Assembly (NCBI RefSeq): GCF_003044185.1
Contig: NZ_PYYB01000001.1
Span: 1,116,001-1,180,000 of the forward strand
Source of the DNA: Paraconexibacter algicola
GTDB taxonomy: Bacteria > Actinomycetota > Thermoleophilia > Solirubrobacterales > Solirubrobacteraceae
Direction of reading: 5' to 3'
DNA: 64,000 nucleotides
The notes under the pieces are model-generated. The model had not been told where the DNA came from and ran no database searches. It saw only the letters and a program-made list of their open reading frames with translations. Made by a program: the position numbers and the translations under genes. This document shows, in pieces, positions 25,966-33,963 of this stretch. Positions within the stretch are counted from its first letter, which is position 1; every line of letters starts with the position of its first letter.

Positions 25966-27083
25966 CCCAGCGCGGCGAGCCCGGCGCGCACCGCGGCGAC
26001 CACCTCGGCGACCTGCTCGCGGGTCGTCGCCGCGCTGATCGGGATCGCGAGGTGCCGTCGTGCGGCCTCCTCGGTCCCCGGCAGCCCGGCGGGCGCGACC
26101 GCGGCGCGACCGCCCGCCAGCAGGCACTCGACGGCGGGCTGGCGGTGCACGGGCAGGCGGTAGTAGCCGCGCGCCCCGATCCCGCGCTCGGTCAGCTGCG
26201 CCGCCAGCGCGTCGGGCTGCTCGGTCCCGATCACGTACAGGTGCCACGCCACGCGGTCGGCGGCGTCGGTCGCGCGCGGGAGCGTGACGAGCTCGCCGAG
26301 GCCCTCCTGCGCGTACCAGGCGCCGACCTGCGCCCGGTGCGCCGCCCAGCCGTCGAGCGCGGGCAGCTGCACGCGCAGGATCGCGGCCTGCAGCTCGTCC
26401 AGGCGCGAGTTGTAGCCGACGTCCGTGTAGGTGACCTTGTCCTCGCTGCCGTGGAAGCGCAGCGTCCGCACGCGCGCGTCGAGCTCCGCGTCGGTCGTGG
26501 TGATCGCGCCGCCGTCCCCGAACGCCCCGAGGTTCTTCGACGGGTAGAACGAGAACGTCGCGATCGTCCCCAGGCCCCCCGGCCGACCGCCGCCGCGCGC
26601 GGTGGACCCCGCGGACTGCGCGCTGTCCTCCAGCACCGGCACGCCCAGCGCGGCGATCTCCCGCACCGGCGCGACGTTGCCGAACAGGTGCACGGCGATG
26701 ACCGCCTTGGTGTTCGGGGTCAGCGCCGCCTTCACCGTCTCGGGCGTGACGCACATCGTGTGCGGGTCGACGTCGCAGAACACCGGTCGCGCACCGGTGG
26801 GCGGGATCGCCTCGGCGCTCGCCCAGAACGTGAACGACGGCACGACGACGTCGTCGCCCGGCCCGACGCCCAGGGCCCGCAGCGCGATCGTGATCGCCTC
26901 CGTGCCGTTGGCGACCCCGGCGGCGTGCGGCACCCCGAGGTAGTCCGCGAACTCGCGCTCGAACGCCTCGCCGCGGCTGCCCAGGATGTAGTGCTCGCTG
27001 TCCAGGACCTCGTCGACCGCCTCGCGCAGGGCGCCGCGGAGGGCGCGGACGGGGGTCGCGGGGTCGAAGAGCGGCACGGGCAT
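25962..27083 (-). CDS. DegT/DnrJ/EryC1/StrS aminotransferase
   Basis: The 373-residue PLP enzyme shows ANGTEAITIALRALGVGPGD, the PLP-phosphate site, VLEDSAQSAGS (PLP-ring Asp), the Schiff-base Lys in [15 protein letters not shown], and YNSRLDELQAAILRVQLP. The length and motifs match sugar aminotransferases acting on keto sugars for surface or antibiotic glycans. Unlike the gene at 15488-16639 it has no FdtA partner next to it, so it may act at another carbon; a 4-keto sugar from the CapD-like dehydratase at 4854-6824 would be a possible substrate (inference). Confidence 0.9.
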   Translation of the reverse strand: MPVPLFDPATPVRALRGALREAVDEVLDSEHYILGSRGEAFEREFADYLGVPHAAGVANGTEAITIALRALGVGPGDDVVVPSFTFWASAEAIPPTGARPVFCDVDPHTMCVTPETVKAALTPNTKAVIAVHLFGNVAPVREIAALGVPVLEDSAQSAGSTARGGGRPGGLGTIATFSFYPSKNLGAFGDGGAITTTDAELDARVRTLRFHGSEDKVTYTDVGYNSRLDELQAAILRVQLPALDGWAAHRAQVGAWYAQEGLGELVTLPRATDAADRVAWHLYVIGTEQPDALAAQLTERGIGARGYYRLPVHRQPAVECLLAGGRAAVAPAGLPGTEEAARRHLAIPISAATTREQVAEVVAAVRAGLAALG

Positions 27084-27137
27084 CGGTGCCCGGAAGCGTA
27101 ACCCTCGGACGCCCGGCCACTATGTCCCAGGAGCGCC

Positions 27138-27818
27138 ATGACCTTCCTCGCCGCCATGTACCTCGTCCTCGGATCGATCACCGATCCCATCGTCGAGCTC
27201 GCCGTCGACGTCGTCGACAAGGCCGGGCTCCCCGGGATCTTCGCGATGATGGTCGCGGAGAGCGCGTGCATCCCGATCCCGTCGGAGGCCACGTTCCTGT
27301 TCGCCGGGTTCAACGTCGAGCGCGGCGAGTACAGCTTCGTCGCGGTCGTCGCGGTCGGGGTCTTCGCGAACCTCGTCGGGTCGTGGATCGCGTACGCGGT
27401 CGGCTACTACGGGCGCGTCGACCTGCTGGAGAAGCACGGCAAGAAGCTGCACATCTCCAAGTCCCACCTGGAGTGGTCGGACCGCTGGTTCGCCAAGTAC
27501 GGGGACGCGGCCGTGTTCTTCAGCCGGATGCTGCCGATCATCCGCACGTTCATCTCGCTGCCCGCCGGCGTCGCGCGGATGCCGTTCTGGCGCTTCACGA
27601 TCCTCACCACGCTCGGCTGCATCCCCTGGATCGCCGGGCTCACCGCGATCGGGGTCGGGGCCTCCTCGAAGTGGGAGGAGTGGAAGGACAAGCTCCACTA
27701 CATCGACTACGTCGTCGTGGCGATCATCCTCGTCGGCGGCGCGTACCTCGCGGTGCGCTGGTACCGCAACCGCTCCGGCGGCGACGGCGGCGCCCCGGTC
27801 GCCGACGCGGCCGCGTGA
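27138..27818 (+). CDS. DedA family membrane protein
   Basis: The 226-residue protein has the DedA (SNARE-associated) pattern: AGLPGIFAMMVAESACIPIP with ESxxxPxPSE, a second helix with FANLVGSWIAYAVGYYGR, and FFSRMLPIIRTFISLPAGV carrying the F-x-R-x-x-P-x-x-R signature and Arg residues needed for activity. DedA proteins flip lipid carriers such as undecaprenyl phosphate or phosphatidylethanolamine. The next gene encodes UppP, which makes undecaprenyl phosphate, and its start overlaps this stop, a pairing that fits carrier recycling. AGGAG lies 5 nt before the ATG. Confidence 0.92.
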   Translation: MTFLAAMYLVLGSITDPIVELAVDVVDKAGLPGIFAMMVAESACIPIPSEATFLFAGFNVERGEYSFVAVVAVGVFANLVGSWIAYAVGYYGRVDLLEKHGKKLHISKSHLEWSDRWFAKYGDAAVFFSRMLPIIRTFISLPAGVARMPFWRFTILTTLGCIPWIAGLTAIGVGASSKWEEWKDKLHYIDYVVVAIILVGGAYLAVRWYRNRSGGDGGAPVADAAA

Positions 27819-28639
27819 GCTCCGCCACGCGCGCCCTCACCCCCGCCGACGCGATCGGCCTCGGGCTCCTGCACGGGCCCGCCGAGCTGTTGCCGATCTC
27901 CTCCTCCGGGCACATGACGCTCGTGCCCTGGCTGCTCGGCCGCCCGTACGCGACCGAGCTCGACCCGGAGCTGCGCAAGGCGTTCGAGGTCGCGCTCCAC
28001 GCGGGCACCGCGCTGGCGCTGATCGTCGCGCTGCGCGACGAGGTCGGGGAGGCCGCCCGCGGCCTGGACCTGCGTCGCGTCACGCTGCTCGTCGGCTCGT
28101 TCGTGCCGCCCGCGGTGGCCGGCTTCACGCTCGAGCGGCCGATCGAGCGGCGGCTCGGCACCCCGCCGACGATCGCGATCGGCCTGCTCGCCGGGTCGGC
28201 CGCGATGGCGCTCGCCGACGTGCGCGGGGCCACCGGTCGCGCCCGCGACGACGCCGGCCCCGTCGACGCGCTGCTGCTCGGCGTCGGGCAGGCGTGCGCG
28301 CTGATCCCCGGCGCGTCGCGCAACGGGATGACGCTCGCGGTCGCGCGCGCCCGCGGCTTCGACCGCGAGGACGCGAACGTCCTGTCGCGGCACGTCGCAC
28401 TGCCGATCATCCTCGGCGCCAGCGCCCTGAAGGGGACCCGGCTGGCCCGGCGTGGCCTGCCGGCCGGGATGGCGGCGCGGTTCGGTCTCGGGGTCGTCGC
28501 CTCGTTCGTGTCGACGCTCGCGTCGGTGCGGCTGATCCGCCAGGTGGAACGCGACCGCTCGCTGCTCCCCTACGCCGCGTATCGCACGCTCCTAGCGGGA
28601 ATCGTGCTGCGGACCGCGCGGCGTCGCCGCACCCTCTGA
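27815..28639 (+). CDS. uppP: Undecaprenyl-diphosphate phosphatase (UppP/BacA)
   Basis: The 274-residue membrane enzyme starts at GTG 27815 (GTGA overlap with the DedA gene). It shows the two BacA motifs: GPAELLPISSSGH (E-x4-P-x-SSS-GH, catalytic Glu and Ser region) and ALIPGASRNGMTL (PG-x-SR-x2). It dephosphorylates undecaprenyl diphosphate at the membrane to regenerate the carrier for peptidoglycan and other glycans. The second motif has N in place of the usual SG after SR, a small deviation. Length is typical. Confidence 0.92.
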   Translation: MSSATRALTPADAIGLGLLHGPAELLPISSSGHMTLVPWLLGRPYATELDPELRKAFEVALHAGTALALIVALRDEVGEAARGLDLRRVTLLVGSFVPPAVAGFTLERPIERRLGTPPTIAIGLLAGSAAMALADVRGATGRARDDAGPVDALLLGVGQACALIPGASRNGMTLAVARARGFDREDANVLSRHVALPIILGASALKGTRLARRGLPAGMAARFGLGVVASFVSTLASVRLIRQVERDRSLLPYAAYRTLLAGIVLRTARRRRTL

Positions 28640-28666
28640 CCGCGTGGTCTGACAGCATCGCCCGCG

Positions 28667-29764
28667 ATGACGGAACCGAACCAGTACGCGGCCGCCGGGG
28701 TCGACACGACCCAGTCGGACGCGGGCGTCGGCGCGCTCGTCGACGTGCTCAAGACGATCCGCCTCGACCGCTCGAGCGCCTCGGTGCTCCCCAGCGGCCA
28801 CTACGCCAGCGTCCTGCGCGTCGCCCCGAACCTCGGCGTGGCCCTGTGCACGGACGGCGTCGGGTCCAAGCTCGTCGTGGCCGAGCAGGCCGACCGGCTG
28901 GAGACCGTCGGCATCGACTGCATCGCGATGAACGTCAACGACATCGTCTGCGTCGGCGCGGAGCCGATCGCGATGGTCGACTACCTCGCGGTCGAGCAGG
29001 CGGACGCGAGCGCGCTGGCGCGGATCGCGCAGGGCCTGAAGACCGGTGCCGAGGACGCGAACATCGAGATCCCCGGCGGCGAGCTCGCCGTGCTGCCCGA
29101 GCTGATCCGCGGCCATCCGTCCCCGCACGGCTTCGACCTCTGCGGCACGGCGATCGGCACCGTCGCGCTCGACCAGATCGTCACCGGCGCGGACATCAAG
29201 CCCGGGGACGCGCTGATCGGCGTGCCGTCGAGCGGCATCCACTCCAACGGATACACGCTCGCGCGCAAGGCGCTGCTCACCGACGTGCGCGGCGACGGCG
29301 CCCTGACGTTCGACGACACGCCCGCGCAGCTCGGCGGCGCCTCGGTCGTCGACGCGCTGCTCGAGCCGACCGTCATCTACGTCAAGGCGGTCGTCGAGCT
29401 GCTGCGCTCCGACGTGCCCGTGCTCGGCCTCGCGCACATCACCGGCGGCGGCCTGACGAACCTGCTGCGGCTCGTCGGCACGCGGGCAGGCTTCACGATC
29501 GAGCAGCCGCTCCCGGTCCCGGGGATCTTCACGCTCATCCAGGAGCGCTCCGACGTCCCCGTCCACGAGATGTGGGAGGTCTTCAACATGGGCTGCGGCT
29601 TCGCCGTCGTCGTGCCGCAGGAGCGCGCCGACGACGCGGTCGCGCTGCTCGCCGAGCGCCATCCGGGCACCGCGCGGATCGGCACGGTCTCCGACGCGGC
29701 CGGCACGGTGGCCGTGCCGTCGCTGGGCGTCACCGGCGACAAGGACGGCCTGCGCGCGGCGTGA
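28667..29764 (+). CDS. purM: Phosphoribosylformylglycinamidine cyclo-ligase (AIR synthase)
   Basis: The 365-residue protein is a textbook PurM: YAAAGVDTTQSDAGV at the N-terminus, the ATP-binding LCTDGVGSKLVVAEQ near residue 60, DCIAMNVNDIVCVGAEPI, and the C-terminal GIHSNGYTLARKALL and HITGGGLTNLLRL. It forms 5-aminoimidazole ribotide from FGAM with ATP in purine synthesis. No other purine gene is adjacent. Its TGA overlaps the GTG of the hydrolase gene downstream. It is the only clear core-metabolism gene in the window. Confidence 0.95.
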   Translation: MTEPNQYAAAGVDTTQSDAGVGALVDVLKTIRLDRSSASVLPSGHYASVLRVAPNLGVALCTDGVGSKLVVAEQADRLETVGIDCIAMNVNDIVCVGAEPIAMVDYLAVEQADASALARIAQGLKTGAEDANIEIPGGELAVLPELIRGHPSPHGFDLCGTAIGTVALDQIVTGADIKPGDALIGVPSSGIHSNGYTLARKALLTDVRGDGALTFDDTPAQLGGASVVDALLEPTVIYVKAVVELLRSDVPVLGLAHITGGGLTNLLRLVGTRAGFTIEQPLPVPGIFTLIQERSDVPVHEMWEVFNMGCGFAVVVPQERADDAVALLAERHPGTARIGTVSDAAGTVAVPSLGVTGDKDGLRAA

Positions 29765-30669
29765 GCGCCTCCGCCGTGGCCGACGCCTACGGGCTCGCGG
29801 ACGATCCCTCCTGGGAGGACGTCCGCTGGGAGGACCACGAGCGGTCCGTCCGCGTGCGCGGCGCGCGGGTCGCCTACGTCGACCTCGGCCCGACCGATCC
29901 GGACGCGCCCGCCGCCGCCCCGCTGGTCCTGCTGCACGGCTTCGGCGGCTGCTGGCAGAACTGGCTGCCGACGATCCCGCCGCTGGCGCGATCGCGACGG
30001 GTGATCGGCGTCGATCTGCCGGGCTTCGGGGCGTCCGCGCTGCCGCGCGACCTGCCCACCCCGGCCGCGTTCGCGCGCGTCGTCGAGGCGCTGTGCGAGG
30101 AGCTCGACCTCGGCCCGGTCGTGCTGGCGGGCAACTCGCTCGGCGGCCTCGTCGCGACGATCGTCGCCGGACGGTCCCCGGACCGCGTGGAGCGCCTGGC
30201 GCTGCTGGCCCCGGTCGGCGGCGCGCACATCGCCCGGGTCGCGCTGGAGGCCGGACCGAAGATCCTCGGCATGCAGCTCGACCCGGTGCTGCGGCGCACG
30301 CCGCTGCGCTCGCGCGAGCACCCGCTCGCGACGCTCGTGCACGACCCCGCCGCGCTGTCGCCGCGGCTGATGCGCGCCGCCCTGCTGCCCGGGGCCGGCA
30401 AGCCGGGCGTGCCGCTCGCGGCGCTGGGCATCGGCCTGCAGGGCGTGCGCCACGCGAACCTCGACGGGCTGCTGCGCCGCATCACCGCGCCGACCCTGCT
30501 GATCTGGGGACTCGGCGACCGGCTGCTGCCCTCGCGGACCGCCGAGACGTTCACGCGCGGCATCGCCGACGCCCGGCTCGTCGTGCTCGACGACACCGGG
30601 CACGTGCCGCAGCTCGAGCGGCCCCGCACCGTGAACCGGCTGCTGCGCCAGTTCGCCGACGGCAGCTGA
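29761..30669 (+). CDS. Alpha/beta hydrolase
   Basis: The 302-residue protein starts at GTG 29761, overlapping the purM stop. It has the oxyanion-hole strand LVLLHGFGGCWQNW, the nucleophile elbow LAGNSLGGLVAT (Ser of G-N-S-L-G), the acid in LLIWGLGDRLLP and the catalytic His in DDTGHVPQLERP. The length and motifs fit epoxide-hydrolase/lipase-like soluble hydrolases. The substrate is unknown. Coupling to purM is probably fortuitous. Confidence 0.88.
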   Translation: MSASAVADAYGLADDPSWEDVRWEDHERSVRVRGARVAYVDLGPTDPDAPAAAPLVLLHGFGGCWQNWLPTIPPLARSRRVIGVDLPGFGASALPRDLPTPAAFARVVEALCEELDLGPVVLAGNSLGGLVATIVAGRSPDRVERLALLAPVGGAHIARVALEAGPKILGMQLDPVLRRTPLRSREHPLATLVHDPAALSPRLMRAALLPGAGKPGVPLAALGIGLQGVRHANLDGLLRRITAPTLLIWGLGDRLLPSRTAETFTRGIADARLVVLDDTGHVPQLERPRTVNRLLRQFADGS

Positions 30670-30690
30670 GCGGGCGGCGCGCGGCCGGCG

Positions 30691-30999
30691 CTACGCCTCG
30701 TCGGCGGGCTTGCGGCGGCTGGACGGCCGGGCGGCCTTCGCGCGCTCGCGCTGCGCCTTGGCGCGCGAGGCGACGACCTTCGAGCCGGGCATCGCGCGCA
30801 TGATCGTGTCGGTCGTCTTCGCCGGGCGGGCGATGTCGCGCAGCACGGCCTCGGTGGAGGCCAGACGGGTGTTGAGGTCGCGGATGTCCTTCGAGATCCG
30901 GCCGACGTCCTCCATCTTCTTCAGCGTCGCGACGAGCTGGTGGAAGTCGTCGAGCGCCCGGGTCAGGAGCGCGGGCCACGAGAACAGGAGGCGGAACAT
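30691..30999 (-). CDS. Small coiled-coil protein in operon with the flagellar CHAP protein
   Basis: I do not recognise this 102-residue protein. It has an amphipathic N-terminus (MFRLLFSWPALLTRALDDF), a helical middle with heptad-like spacing (ISKDIRDLNTRLASTEAVL) and a very basic tail rich in Arg, Lys and Ala that could bind nucleic acid or phospholipid. It starts 9 nt after the stop of the CHAP gene and so belongs to the same transcript under the sigma-28-type promoter at 31708-31734. That context suggests a flagellum-related role, but nothing in the sequence shows which. Confidence 0.65.
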   Translation of the reverse strand: MFRLLFSWPALLTRALDDFHQLVATLKKMEDVGRISKDIRDLNTRLASTEAVLRDIARPAKTTDTIMRAMPGSKVVASRAKAQRERAKAARPSSRRKPADEA

Positions 31000-31008
31000 G
31001 GCCCGACG

Positions 31009-31698
31009 CTATCCGAGTCGCACGTACCCGAGCGCGGAGCCGGCGGCGTGCTGGCGGCGGATGACCTGGTCGGAGGAGTTGCCCTCGATCGTGTGCACCG
31101 TGCCGTCCGCGGCGACGGACTCGACGAGGCCGATGTGCTCGTCCCAGACGATCAGGTCGCCGGGCTGCGGGCGGGCCGGGGCGCTCGCGCTGTTCGGCAC
31201 GGCACGGCCGGTCCGCTGCGCCCACGCGTAGACCGCGTCGACGGACGCGAAGCCCTGCCCGGTCTCCCCCAGCGGCGTGCCCGCCTGCTGGGCCACCCAG
31301 CTCGTGAAGTACGCGCACCACGGGCCGACCCCGGGAGCGCCGCGCATCGCGGCGCGGTACTCGGCGATCCGCGGCGAGTCGTTGGAGCCCGGCGGCTGCT
31401 CGGTCACCCCGAGCTCGGCGGCGGCGATCTGCACGCGCCGCGCGCCGGTGGCGGACGCGCCGCCCGGCACGGCGGTCGCGGCGAGGACGGCCGGCTGGGT
31501 GCCGACCCCCGGCGTCCAGGAGCCGGCGGCGGCCGCGAGCTGCTGCTGGAAGGCGGTCGTCCCCGCCGTCCCGGAGCCGAGCGCGGCCCGGGTGGCGGTG
31601 GCCGCGGCGGCGGGCGGCGCCGCGGTCGCCGCGCGCAGCCGCGGGTCGACGAGCTGCTGCAGCTCCCCGACGCGGGCGATCACGGCTTCCAGGCTCAT
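31009..31698 (-). CDS. CHAP-domain peptidoglycan hydrolase, probably flagellar
   Basis: The 229-residue protein has an N-terminal helix MSLEAVIARVGELQQL similar in style to flagellar rod/muramidase-associated proteins, an Ala-rich linker (residues about 20-85) and a C-terminal CHAP domain. In it RVQIAAAELGVTEQPPGSND precedes the catalytic Cys in GPWCAYFTSWVAQQAG; the His lies in EHIGLVESV and the polar residue in HTIEGN. CHAP enzymes cleave peptidoglycan amide bonds. No signal peptide is seen, so export by the flagellar secretion apparatus, as for FlgJ, is plausible (inference). It sits next to flagellin and has a sigma-28-type promoter whose -10 ends 9 nt before the ATG. Confidence 0.85.
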   Translation of the reverse strand: MSLEAVIARVGELQQLVDPRLRAATAAPPAAAATATRAALGSGTAGTTAFQQQLAAAAGSWTPGVGTQPAVLAATAVPGGASATGARRVQIAAAELGVTEQPPGSNDSPRIAEYRAAMRGAPGVGPWCAYFTSWVAQQAGTPLGETGQGFASVDAVYAWAQRTGRAVPNSASAPARPQPGDLIVWDEHIGLVESVAADGTVHTIEGNSSDQVIRRQHAAGSALGYVRLG

Positions 31699-31707
31699 CT
31701 CCCCGGA

Positions 31708-31734
31708 AGATCGGACGGCCCGCGCTCGAGTTGA
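31708..31734 (-). promoter_or_regulatory. Sigma-28-type promoter of the CHAP gene (TCAA-N15-TCCGATCT)
   Basis: TCAA (31734-31731) and TCCGATCT (31715-31708) are exactly 15 nt apart on the minus strand. The -35 falls in the loop and the spacer in one arm of the hairpin at 31716-31744. Nine nt separate the -10 from the ATG, leaving almost no leader. Confidence 0.65.
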
Positions 31735-31744
31735 GCGCGGGCCG
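31716..31744 (-). terminator. Flagellin terminator hairpin
   Basis: CGGCCCGCGCTC (31716-31727) and GAGCGCGGGCCG (31733-31744) form a perfect 12-bp stem with a 5-nt loop, 46 nt after the flagellin stop. This is the strongest hairpin near the flagellin gene. It overlaps the promoter of the next gene. Confidence 0.75.
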
Positions 31745-31790
31745 CCAGAACATCGTTCCCGACCGGGCCCGGGGCCCTGCCGACCTGCTG

Positions 31791-32597
31791 CTAGCGCAGC
31801 AGGCTCAGGACGCCCTGCGGCGCCTGGTTGGCCTGGGCGAGCATCGCCGTACCGGCCTGGCTGAGGATCTGGTTCTTCGTGAACTTGACCATCTCCTCCG
31901 CCATGTCGACGTCGCGGATGCGGGACTCCGCGGCGACGAGGTTCTCCTGGGCCGTGGCGGCGGCACCCAGCGCGTGATCCATGCGGTTCTGGACCGCGCC
32001 GAACGTGGCACGGGCCGAGGAGACCGCGGTGATGGCCGCGTCGATCTCCGAGATGTCCGCGGTGCCCGCCTGCGTCAGGGACGCGAACGTGGCGCCGACG
32101 GTGCTGCCGAGGCTGATCGTGGCGACCGAGATGGTCTCCCCGTCGTTGGCGCCGACCTGGAAGGTCACCGAGCCGGTCGCGTTCAGCAGCTTGATGCCGT
32201 TGAACTCGGCCGCGGCGCCGATGCGCTCGACCTCGGAGGCCAGCTGGTTGACCTCCGTCTGGATCGCGTCACGGGACGCCTGCGACAGCGAGCCGTTCTT
32301 GTACTGCACCGCCAGCTCGCGGACGCGCTGGAGCATGCTGTGGACCTCGTCGAGCGAGCCCTCAGCGGTCTGGACCAGCGACACGCCGTCCTGCACGTTG
32401 CGCTGGGCCTGGGCCAGGCCGCGGATCTGGCCGCGCATCTTCTCCGAGATGCCGAGGCCGGCGGCGTCGTCCGCCGCACGGTTGATCCGGTAGCCGGAGC
32501 TCAGGCGCTCCATGCTCTTCGAGGTCTCGCCCGTGGTGTGGTTGAGCTTGTTCCACGCGCCGAGGGCCTCGACGTTGTTCTGGATGCGAAGGGACAT
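31791..32597 (-). CDS. fliC: Flagellin (short, D0-D1 type)
   Basis: The 268-residue protein has the conserved flagellin ends. The N-terminal part includes IQNNVEALGAWNKLN, ERLSSGYRINRAADDAAGLG and AQRNVQDGVSLVQTAEGSLD; the C-terminal part includes FGAVQNRMDHALGAAATAQE and ILSQAGTAMLAQANQ, ending LLR. The middle (about residues 145-190) is very short, so the D2/D3 outer domains are missing and the filament surface is formed by D1 and a small loop rich in Ser/Thr, which are possible O-glycan sites. AAGGAG lies 7 nt before the ATG. The gene has its own sigma-28-type promoter (32667-32693) and a strong terminator. It is the only flagellin gene in the window. Confidence 0.97.
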   Translation of the reverse strand: MSLRIQNNVEALGAWNKLNHTTGETSKSMERLSSGYRINRAADDAAGLGISEKMRGQIRGLAQAQRNVQDGVSLVQTAEGSLDEVHSMLQRVRELAVQYKNGSLSQASRDAIQTEVNQLASEVERIGAAAEFNGIKLLNATGSVTFQVGANDGETISVATISLGSTVGATFASLTQAGTADISEIDAAITAVSSARATFGAVQNRMDHALGAAATAQENLVAAESRIRDVDMAEEMVKFTKNQILSQAGTAMLAQANQAPQGVLSLLR

Positions 32598-32624
32598 GCG
32601 GTTTCTCCTTGAAGCCGATGGTTG

Positions 32625-32645
32625 TCAGTCCCGGAGCTCCTCCAT
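32625..32645 (-). CDS. Possible six-codon leader ORF upstream of flagellin
   Basis: Inside the predicted flagellin leader, ATG (32645-32643) opens a frame encoding MEELRD followed by TGA (32627-32625). AAGAGGAG precedes the ATG by 3 nt, a plausible though tight ribosome binding site. The frame lies within the hairpin 32633-32652. It may be a regulatory leader peptide or a chance ORF. Confidence 0.3.
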   Translation of the reverse strand: MEELRD

Positions 32646-32652
32646 GAGCTCC
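32633..32652 (-). promoter_or_regulatory. Inverted repeat in the flagellin 5' leader
   Basis: GGAGCTC (32633-32639) and GAGCTCC (32646-32652) form a perfect 7-bp stem with a 6-nt loop, about 8-25 nt after the predicted RNA start and 36 nt before the flagellin ATG. It could be an RNA hairpin or a protein-binding palindrome that tunes flagellin synthesis. Confidence 0.45.
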
Positions 32653-32666
32653 TCTTACAGTCCGGG

Positions 32667-32693
32667 TTTTCGGCGCGAGCGCCGGGCGCTTGA
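32667..32693 (-). promoter_or_regulatory. Sigma-28-type promoter of flagellin (TCAA-N15-GCCGAAAA)
   Basis: TCAA (32693-32690) and GCCGAAAA (32674-32667) are exactly 15 nt apart, close to the sigma-28 consensus TAAA-N15-GCCGATAA. RNA would start near 32660, giving a leader of about 60 nt before the ATG. Confidence 0.8.
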
Positions 32694-32727
32694 GCGACGT
32701 CCAGGCGTTCTGGACGCCGCGCGCCGC

Positions 32728-33963
32728 TCAGCGGGCGGCGCCGGGGACGCTGCTGCCGTGCCGCGCCTCGAACGCCGCGCGGTCGCGCGCGATCTGCGCG
32801 TCGATCCACGCGCGCAGCGACGGGTCGGCGGTCCCGACGGTCTCGCTGAGGCCGTGGCGGATCCGCGACTCGCGCACGAGGACCGGTGGGACGCCCGCGG
32901 CCCGCAGGCGCGCGAGCAGGTCGGTGTCCTGGTACCAGACCTTCAGGCCGGGATCGAGGAACTCGCCGGGCGCGACGCCGTGGCGGTCGAGCGTGCCGCG
33001 GTGCAGCGCGAAGCACCAGGCGGCGAAGTCCTCGCGCATCGCGCCGTCCACGGTCATCGGGAAGACGACCTCGGCGGGCGGGATCTCGCCGCCGCTGCCG
33101 ACGGTCAGGCGGGCGCGCAGCGGCGGCCACCAGCCGGGCAGGACCTCGACGTCGTCGTTGCAGACCACGAGGTAGGTGCCGCGGCCGGCGCGCAGTCCGG
33201 CGTTGACCGGGGCGGTGAAGCCCTGGGGCGGGGAGCCGTTGTCGACGACGACGATCTCGTGCGGCGCGTCGGTGTGCTGCTGCAGCGCGCGCACGCACGC
33301 GCGCAGGCGGTCCCCGGCGGCGTCGAGCGTCGGGATCACGACGGTGAGCTCGGGGGCGGCGCCGTACTTCCAGGCGCCGCGCGCGGCCGCCGCGGCGGTG
33401 CGGCCGCCGACGCGCTGCACGACGGCGCGCGGGACGGGCTCGACGCGGCCGTCGGCGGCGAGCGCCACGCACAGGGCGGGCAGGACGAGGTCGTCGGCGA
33501 TCCGGCCGCGGGCGGCGAGGACCCCGGCCGCGACCGCGCGGCCCAGGGCCTCGCGGCGGCAGGCGAGCGCGAGCGCCGCGACGGGGGAGGTGCCGCCCGG
33601 GTCCTCCGCGGTGACCGCGGTGGCGACCGCGAGCGCCGGGTCGGCGTCGAGGGCGTGGTGGAGCGCGGCGAGCCAGCCGGGCGTCACGTGCGCTGCGTCG
33701 CGCACGAGCCCGACGGTCGGCGCGGCGGCCCGGGCGGTCCCGGCCGCGATCGCCCCGGCCAGGCCGGTGCGGTGGTCGACGCGGACGACCTCGACGTCAC
33801 CCGCGACGCGCGCGAGGAGGTCGTCGAGGGTGCCGCCGGCGTCGACGAGGAGCAGGACCTCGTGGGCGGGCGCCTCGGGCAGGCCGGCGATCGCCTCGAG
33901 CGCGGCGAGCGCGGCGGCGGGGGACGGCGGGAGCGGGACGAGGACCGAGATGAGCGGGGTCAT
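32728..33963 (-). CDS. Family 2 glycosyltransferase, tandem GT-A domains, in the flhA-flhF operon
   Basis: The 411-residue protein starts at ATG 33963, overlapping the upstream stop (ATGA). Residues 1-170 resemble a degenerate GT2 domain (LISVLVPLPPSPAAALAALE, LLLVDAGGT). Residues about 175-411 are a complete one: LTVVIPTLDAAGDRLRACVR, EIVVVDNGSPP, the donor-site NDD in YLVVCNDDVEVLPGWW, and [15 protein letters not shown]. Enzymes of this class transfer sugars in the cytoplasm. Being the last gene of an operon with flhA and flhF, and next to flagellin, it is a good candidate for a flagellin glycosyltransferase (inference). Confidence 0.87.
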   Translation of the reverse strand: MTPLISVLVPLPPSPAAALAALEAIAGLPEAPAHEVLLLVDAGGTLDDLLARVAGDVEVVRVDHRTGLAGAIAAGTARAAAPTVGLVRDAAHVTPGWLAALHHALDADPALAVATAVTAEDPGGTSPVAALALACRREALGRAVAAGVLAARGRIADDLVLPALCVALAADGRVEPVPRAVVQRVGGRTAAAAARGAWKYGAAPELTVVIPTLDAAGDRLRACVRALQQHTDAPHEIVVVDNGSPPQGFTAPVNAGLRAGRGTYLVVCNDDVEVLPGWWPPLRARLTVGSGGEIPPAEVVFPMTVDGAMREDFAAWCFALHRGTLDRHGVAPGEFLDPGLKVWYQDTDLLARLRAAGVPPVLVRESRIRHGLSETVGTADPSLRAWIDAQIARDRAAFEARHGSSVPGAAR

